Shown in pieces: positions 39,788 through 43,449 of a DNA stretch of 43,449 nucleotides. How positions within the stretch are numbered: position 1 is the stretch's first letter; each line of letters begins with the position of its first letter. The notes below the pieces were generated by a model. It did no database searches, had not been told where the DNA came from, and worked only from the letters and a program-made list of their open reading frames with translations. This DNA comes from Flavobacteriaceae bacterium. GTDB taxonomy: Bacteria; Bacteroidota; Bacteroidia; Flavobacteriales; Flavobacteriaceae. Position numbers and translations under genes: made by a program. The stretch spans positions 1 to 43,449 of the forward strand of contig CANBOV010000012.1 of the NCBI GenBank assembly GCA_947371275.1. The letters are read 5' to 3'.

Positions 39788-40486
39788 ATGAAAAACATTC
39801 TAATTATAGGGGGCTCTTATGGCATCGGACTTGCATTAGCTCAAGAATTACAATACACCAACAAGGTATTTGTAGCCTCCAGAACCAACGATAACCTAGC
39901 AAATCTTTCGGTAACTCACCTCCCTTTTGATGCTACTACTGATACCCTTGATCTCCAGCAACTGCCTGCCACACTAGATGGTTTAGTCTATTGCCCCGGT
40001 AGTATCAATCTGCGACCGTTCCGCGGACTAAAGCCTGAAGCGTTTGAGGCCGATATGCAAATTAATTTCTTTAGTTTGATTAAAGTTATTCAAACTGTTT
40101 TACCTATTTTAACCGCTTCAGAGCAAGCCAGTATAGTTTTATTCAGTTCGGTGGCTGCCACGATGGGAATGCCTTTCCATACTAGTGTAGCCGCTTCCAA
40201 AGGCGCCATAGAAGGTTTTGCCAAAGCGTTGGCAGCGGAATATGCACCTAAAATCAGAGTGAATGTGATAGCTCCTTCCCTAACGGATACTCCATTGGCC
40301 GAAAAGTTTTTGAGTTCCGACGAGAAAAAAGAGAAATCAGCCCTGCGTCACCCAATGAAACGGGTTGGAACACCAGAAGACATCGCCTCCATGGCAAGCT
40401 TCCTATTGAGCAATAGTAGTTCTTGGATATCGGGACAAGTTTTCCCTGTGGATGGCGGTATGTCTACACTTTTAGTTAACAGTTAA
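39788..40486 (+). CDS. Short-chain dehydrogenase/reductase-like protein lacking the catalytic Tyr
   Basis: 232 residues from the ATG at 39788, 4 nt after the SRPBCC stop; an earlier in-frame start at 39755 would overlap that gene. The Rossmann nucleotide loop is intact (ILIIGGSYGIGLALA) and an Arg follows the second strand (FVASRTNDN), suggesting NADP. NFFS gives the structural Asn93, and LFSSVAA gives Ser120/121. The usual YxxxK reads HTSVAASK, so Val134 stands where Tyr should be while Lys138 is kept. The end, ISGQVFPVDGG, is normal for SDRs. Either His131 replaces the Tyr or the protein has lost reductase activity. The photolyase follows 9 nt later. Confidence 0.92.
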   Translation: MKNILIIGGSYGIGLALAQELQYTNKVFVASRTNDNLANLSVTHLPFDATTDTLDLQQLPATLDGLVYCPGSINLRPFRGLKPEAFEADMQINFFSLIKVIQTVLPILTASEQASIVLFSSVAATMGMPFHTSVAASKGAIEGFAKALAAEYAPKIRVNVIAPSLTDTPLAEKFLSSDEKKEKSALRHPMKRVGTPEDIASMASFLLSNSSSWISGQVFPVDGGMSTLLVNS

Positions 40487-40495
40487 TAATAATCT

Positions 40496-41782
40496 ATGAC
40501 AGTATTTTGGTTTAGAAGAGACTTACGTTTAGAAGATAATGTTGGCTTATTCCATTCCTTGCAAAATGAGCCGGGAGTATTGCCTATTTTTATATTTGAT
40601 ACTACAATACTTTCTCAATTATCAAAAGACGATGCACGTGTTACTTTTATTCACCAACAGTTGGTCAAGATACAAGACCAACTCAAAGCAAAAGGGAAAT
40701 CATTGGCTGTGTTTTATGGCGAACCGATAGAAGTGTTTGCCAAACTTGTTAAAGAAAATAACATTACCGCAATTTATACGAATCATGACTACGAACCTTA
40801 TGCTCGTAAGCGCGATTTAGAATTATTCAAGTTGTTTAAAGATAATAAGATCGAATTCAAAACCAGTAAAGACCAAGTTATCTTTGAAAAAAACGAAGTT
40901 ATCAAAGAAGACGGCAGTCCTTATGTAGTCTATACTCCTTATTCGAATAAGTGGAAACAAAACTTTAAACAAATCCAATTAAAACACTATAATTCAGAAG
41001 AATACATTAATAAAATAACATTGCATTCTTATCCCTTTTTATCATTAAACGAAATCGGATTCGAACCCAGTGTGCTTAGGGTCACGCCCTACGATGTTTC
41101 AACTACGTTAATCGATAACTATGAAGCTACTCGTAATTTTCCTGCCCTGAACAAAACCTCTTATCTTGGTATCTACTTGAGATTTGGTGCCGTTTCCATA
41201 CGACAAATGATCGCCAAAGCCATAGAAAGTCAAAACGAAACCTTCTTCAAAGAACTCATTTGGCGCGAGTTTTTCATGCAAATACTGTGGCATTTTCCAC
41301 ATACAGTGAACCAGTCTTTCCGTCCAAAATACGATGCCATTCAATGGGATAATAACGAATCATTATTTCAAAAATGGTGTGAAGGTAAAACGGGCTACCC
41401 TTTTGTAGATGCCGGGATGCGCGAACTTAATGCTACCGGGCACATGCACAATCGTGTACGCATGATCACCGCTAGTTTTTTATGCAAGCACTTGTTAATC
41501 GATTGGCGCTGGGGAGAAGCGTATTTTGCCAACAAATTACTGGATTACGAACAAGCCAGTAATGTAGGCAACTGGCAATGGGCGGCCGGAAGCGGAGTCG
41601 ATGCTGCACCCTATTTCCGTATTTTCAATCCTACCGAACAGGTAAAGAAATTTGATAAAGATCTTCTGTATATCAAAAAATGGGTGCCCGAAGTAAACAC
41701 TCCCAACTACCCTGATCCAATAGTGGACCATAAAGAAGCCCGCGAACGATGCTTACTCCGATATAAAGAAGCAGTTGGTTAA
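40496..41782 (+). CDS. phrB: Deoxyribodipyrimidine photolyase (cryptochrome/photolyase family, class I-like)
   Basis: 428 residues. The N-terminal antenna-cofactor domain begins MTVFWFRRDLRLEDNVGL; the C-terminal FAD domain has ELIWREFFMQILWHFPHTVN, KWCEGKTGYPFVDAGMRELN, GHMHNRVRMITASFLCKHLL and VGNWQWAAGSGVDAAPYFRI, which carry FAD contacts and parts of the Trp electron chain typical of CPD photolyases. It splits UV-made cyclobutane pyrimidine dimers using blue light. It is somewhat shorter than the ~470 residues of the E. coli enzyme. It is last in the SRPBCC-SDR-photolyase operon, and its stop abuts the stop of the convergent SGNH gene with no terminator visible between them. Confidence 0.96.
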   Translation: MTVFWFRRDLRLEDNVGLFHSLQNEPGVLPIFIFDTTILSQLSKDDARVTFIHQQLVKIQDQLKAKGKSLAVFYGEPIEVFAKLVKENNITAIYTNHDYEPYARKRDLELFKLFKDNKIEFKTSKDQVIFEKNEVIKEDGSPYVVYTPYSNKWKQNFKQIQLKHYNSEEYINKITLHSYPFLSLNEIGFEPSVLRVTPYDVSTTLIDNYEATRNFPALNKTSYLGIYLRFGAVSIRQMIAKAIESQNETFFKELIWREFFMQILWHFPHTVNQSFRPKYDAIQWDNNESLFQKWCEGKTGYPFVDAGMRELNATGHMHNRVRMITASFLCKHLLIDWRWGEAYFANKLLDYEQASNVGNWQWAAGSGVDAAPYFRIFNPTEQVKKFDKDLLYIKKWVPEVNTPNYPDPIVDHKEARERCLLRYKEAVG

Positions 41783-42436
41783 TTAATGATTGACTATCGG
41801 TTCCAAGGCTTTAATCCAAATGGCATAACCATTGGCATTCATATGCAAATTGTCTTCTCTAAAAATATTTTTTTTAGGCATTCCATTTTCCAACATCTCG
41901 TCCCAGATACTAACAAATACAGCATCTTTTTGGAGCTTTAAATAGTCTTGAATCAATGCATTAGTGGCCATCATGCGATCTTTCATAGCCCAACGCAAAA
42001 TACAAGGCTTAATAGAAACATAAACGATAGGTGTATCAGGAAACTTAGAACGTAATGTGGCATAAAATGTTTTAAACCTATCAAATACCATCTCAGGGGT
42101 AACCGTCTCAGCACTGGCTATATCATTCTCTCCACAATAGATAACTATCTTTTTGGGATGAAACTTCAAAACAATATCCTCTTGGTAGGCAATCATATCC
42201 AAAAGTGTGGCTCCTCCAAAAGCTCTATTGAGAATCATCGGATTATGAAAATCGTCTTGTACCGTTTTCCAATACCGAAAGGAGGAACTCCCTATAAACA
42301 AAACCATGCCGTCTTTAGGAGGTGCAATACTGTCTGCTGTTCTAAAAGCTTTTATTTCATCCCAAAACGGTTTGTTTTGCCCAAGTAGGTTTAGGGATAA
42401 AAAAAGAAAAACAAGGTAAAGGCCTAATTTTTTCAT
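41783..42436 (-). CDS. Exported SGNH/GDSL-type esterase
   Basis: 217 residues. A signal peptide (MKKLGLYLVFLFLSLNLLGQ) precedes an SGNH hydrolase: MVLFIGSSSFRYWKTV with the nucleophile Ser in GSSS, then RAFGGATLLD with the oxyanion Gly, IVIYCGENDIA with the Asn of block III, and REDNLHMNANGYAIW with the catalytic Asp and His. The family removes acetyl or other acyl groups from carbohydrates and lipids. Its start overlaps the HAD gene stop by 4 nt. Confidence 0.92.
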   Translation of the reverse strand: MKKLGLYLVFLFLSLNLLGQNKPFWDEIKAFRTADSIAPPKDGMVLFIGSSSFRYWKTVQDDFHNPMILNRAFGGATLLDMIAYQEDIVLKFHPKKIVIYCGENDIASAETVTPEMVFDRFKTFYATLRSKFPDTPIVYVSIKPCILRWAMKDRMMATNALIQDYLKLQKDAVFVSIWDEMLENGMPKKNIFREDNLHMNANGYAIWIKALEPIVNH

Positions 42437-43092
42437 GGCGTCAGCTTAGCGATTTTTTCATAATTCAATTCACTAAAGCTAGTGATAATTTGGTCAGCCA
42501 ATGAGTAGTCTTGCATTTTAGAATGAAAACTATCGTACCCTATACAATAAATTCCTGCCGCTTTTGCGGCCTTAATACCGTTAGTACTGTCTTCGATGAC
42601 TATGCATTCTGAAACGGGTGTATTAGCCAACTCCGCCGCTTTCAAAAAGATAGCCGGATGGGGCTTTGATTTTGGAAAATCTTCACCAGATACAATATGA
42701 CTAAAGTATTGATGCAATTTAAAGCGATTAAAGATGCGTTCTATCGTTACATGTGCTGATGACGAAGCCAAAACCAACTGCATACCCTTGCCATGTAATT
42801 CTTTAATCAACTCCTCAACACCATCCAATAGATACAAATCTTCTTTATTATCAAACGCCTCATTAAAAAGTTGGCGCTTGGTGGCTACCAATTCTGGTAC
42901 TTCTTGATTTAAATCAAAATGCTCTTTTAAACGCTCAAAGATATTTTTGGTTGAATTACCGGTAAAGGACGCATACAGTTCAGGACTAATAGTAATCCCT
43001 AATTGTTTAAATTGTTGGTTATAAGCATAGTGGTGCACCGGTTCGGTATCTACTATCACACCATCCATATCAAAAATCACAGTTCGTATCAT
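42433..43092 (-). CDS. HAD-family phosphatase, beta-phosphoglucomutase-like
   Basis: 219 residues. HAD motif I is VIFDMDGVIVDTEPVHHYAY with both Asp residues, followed by a helical cap (about 15-80), motif II LVLASSSAH, motif III Lys in FPKSKPHPAIFLKAAEL, and motif IV CIVIEDSTNGIKAAKAAG. The TEPVHH segment after motif I is typical of the beta-phosphoglucomutase/sugar phosphatase subgroup. It could be a sugar-phosphate phosphatase or mutase; the sequence does not decide. The SGNH gene overlaps its end by 4 nt (ATGA). Confidence 0.92.
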   Translation of the reverse strand: MIRTVIFDMDGVIVDTEPVHHYAYNQQFKQLGITISPELYASFTGNSTKNIFERLKEHFDLNQEVPELVATKRQLFNEAFDNKEDLYLLDGVEELIKELHGKGMQLVLASSSAHVTIERIFNRFKLHQYFSHIVSGEDFPKSKPHPAIFLKAAELANTPVSECIVIEDSTNGIKAAKAAGIYCIGYDSFHSKMQDYSLADQIITSFSELNYEKIAKLTP

Positions 43093-43137
43093 AAATTGGG
43101 GTTCTGCAAACGTTAGCGCTTCAGAAATAGTGTTGTA

Positions 43138-43449
43138 TTAAGCATTTTTAGACATTTTTATCAAGAAATAAAATAAAGGGATAAAGAGTAAAGCAAAATC
43201 AATAAACAAGCCTCCTCGAGTCATAATGCCTGTTCCTCCTACTGCGGTTTGTACCGTTTGATAGGTCATCACAAAAAACACGATAATCAACATCAATTTC
43301 ATTATTCGCATCATTTGAGCGCCAGAACGGTATAATTGCTCTGCATTTTTAGCCGTTACAGTTCCTGGATAATTAAACTTATGCGGATACCGGCCCAACA
43401 CCGTCAATCCAACGTAAAACAACAATCCAATGATGGGTAATGTTAAGAT
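43138..43449 (-). CDS. Membrane protein, DUF1648/SdpI-like C-terminal part (5' end outside window)
   Basis: The frame is open to the right edge (ILTLPIIGLLFYVGLTVLGR and on), so only the last ~103 residues are seen; the TTG at 43425 is not a real start. Three membrane spans are visible (the edge segment, MKLMLIIVFFVMTYQTVQTA, and FIDFALLFIPLFYFLIKMSK). The loop HKFNYPGTVTAKNAEQLYRS resembles the segment following the core of DUF1648/SdpI-type small membrane proteins, an assignment from memory. It is 45 nt upstream of the HAD gene and probably in the same operon. Confidence 0.55.
   Translation of the reverse strand: MLTLPIIGLLFYVGLTVLGRYPHKFNYPGTVTAKNAEQLYRSGAQMMRIMKLMLIIVFFVMTYQTVQTAVGGTGIMTRGGLFIDFALLFIPLFYFLIKMSKNA

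Overview
The window reads as a chromosomal segment of a Flavobacteriaceae bacterium, most likely Flavobacterium or a close relative (inference from gene content; no rRNA gene or database search was available). The signs are: two exported proteins ending in type IX secretion (T9SS type A) sorting domains; an LpxC-FabZ fusion; a fused ResB-CcsA cytochrome c synthase; Bacteroidota-style promoters (TTG, 19-20 nt, TAnnTTTG) and few Shine-Dalgarno sequences; AT-rich DNA; and many lipoproteins with short N-termini. I see no tRNA, rRNA, CRISPR array, insertion sequence or prophage. Most of the window is chromosomal core with a few accessory stretches.

Layout. 1-3.9 kb (+): a tight cluster of exported redox proteins, namely a multicopper oxidase (cut by the window edge), a thioredoxin-fold protein, a YHYH-domain protein and a di-heme cytochrome c peroxidase/MauG-type lipoprotein, closed by a strong bidirectional terminator. 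3.95-13.2 kb (-): a long, nearly gap-free run from menD through an HD hydrolase, lpxD, lpxC-fabZ, lpxA, efp, a second lpxD-like gene and an NTF2-like gene to sucD. It covers menaquinone synthesis, the first steps of lipid A synthesis, translation and the TCA cycle. 13.2-17.3 kb: a GNAT acetyltransferase, a hypothetical protein, a secreted glutathione peroxidase and an ECF sigma/RskA-type anti-sigma pair, separated by two gene-poor intervals rich in short tandem repeats and hairpins. 17.4-20.6 kb (-): the 1044-residue cytochrome c synthase, which could mature the heme sites of the peroxidase at 2.7 kb.

20.9-27.6 kb (+): small exported proteins of unknown function (TolB-like, YD-repeat-like, SH3-like, VOC), a PAP2 phosphatase overlapping an EptA-type phosphoethanolamine transferase (probable lipid A remodelling), an SRPBCC protein and a lipoprotein. 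27.7 kb (-): a small lipoprotein. 28.3-32.4 kb (+): an operon of a Rossmann/DUF2520 protein, a KdsC-type phosphatase, a UbiA prenyltransferase, Maf and an AI-2E family transporter. 32.7-33.8 kb: two diverged paralogues of a secreted hypothetical family. 33.9-38.3 kb: a PIG-L deacetylase, an unlabelled 34-residue membrane peptide and a sodium:solute symporter packed with 1-2 nt gaps. 38.3-43.4 kb: a DUF2911 protein (-), an SRPBCC-SDR-photolyase operon (+), and an SGNH esterase, a HAD phosphatase and a membrane protein cut by the window edge (-).

Shared themes are cell-envelope construction (lpxA/C/D, kdsC, PAP2-eptA), extracytoplasmic redox chemistry, and stress or light response (glutathione peroxidase, ECF sigma, photolyase). 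The most interesting items are the micro-gene fused by position to the symporter, the photolyase-linked SDR that lacks its catalytic tyrosine, the exported copper/heme cluster, and two intergenic stretches that look transcribed but hold no ordinary gene.
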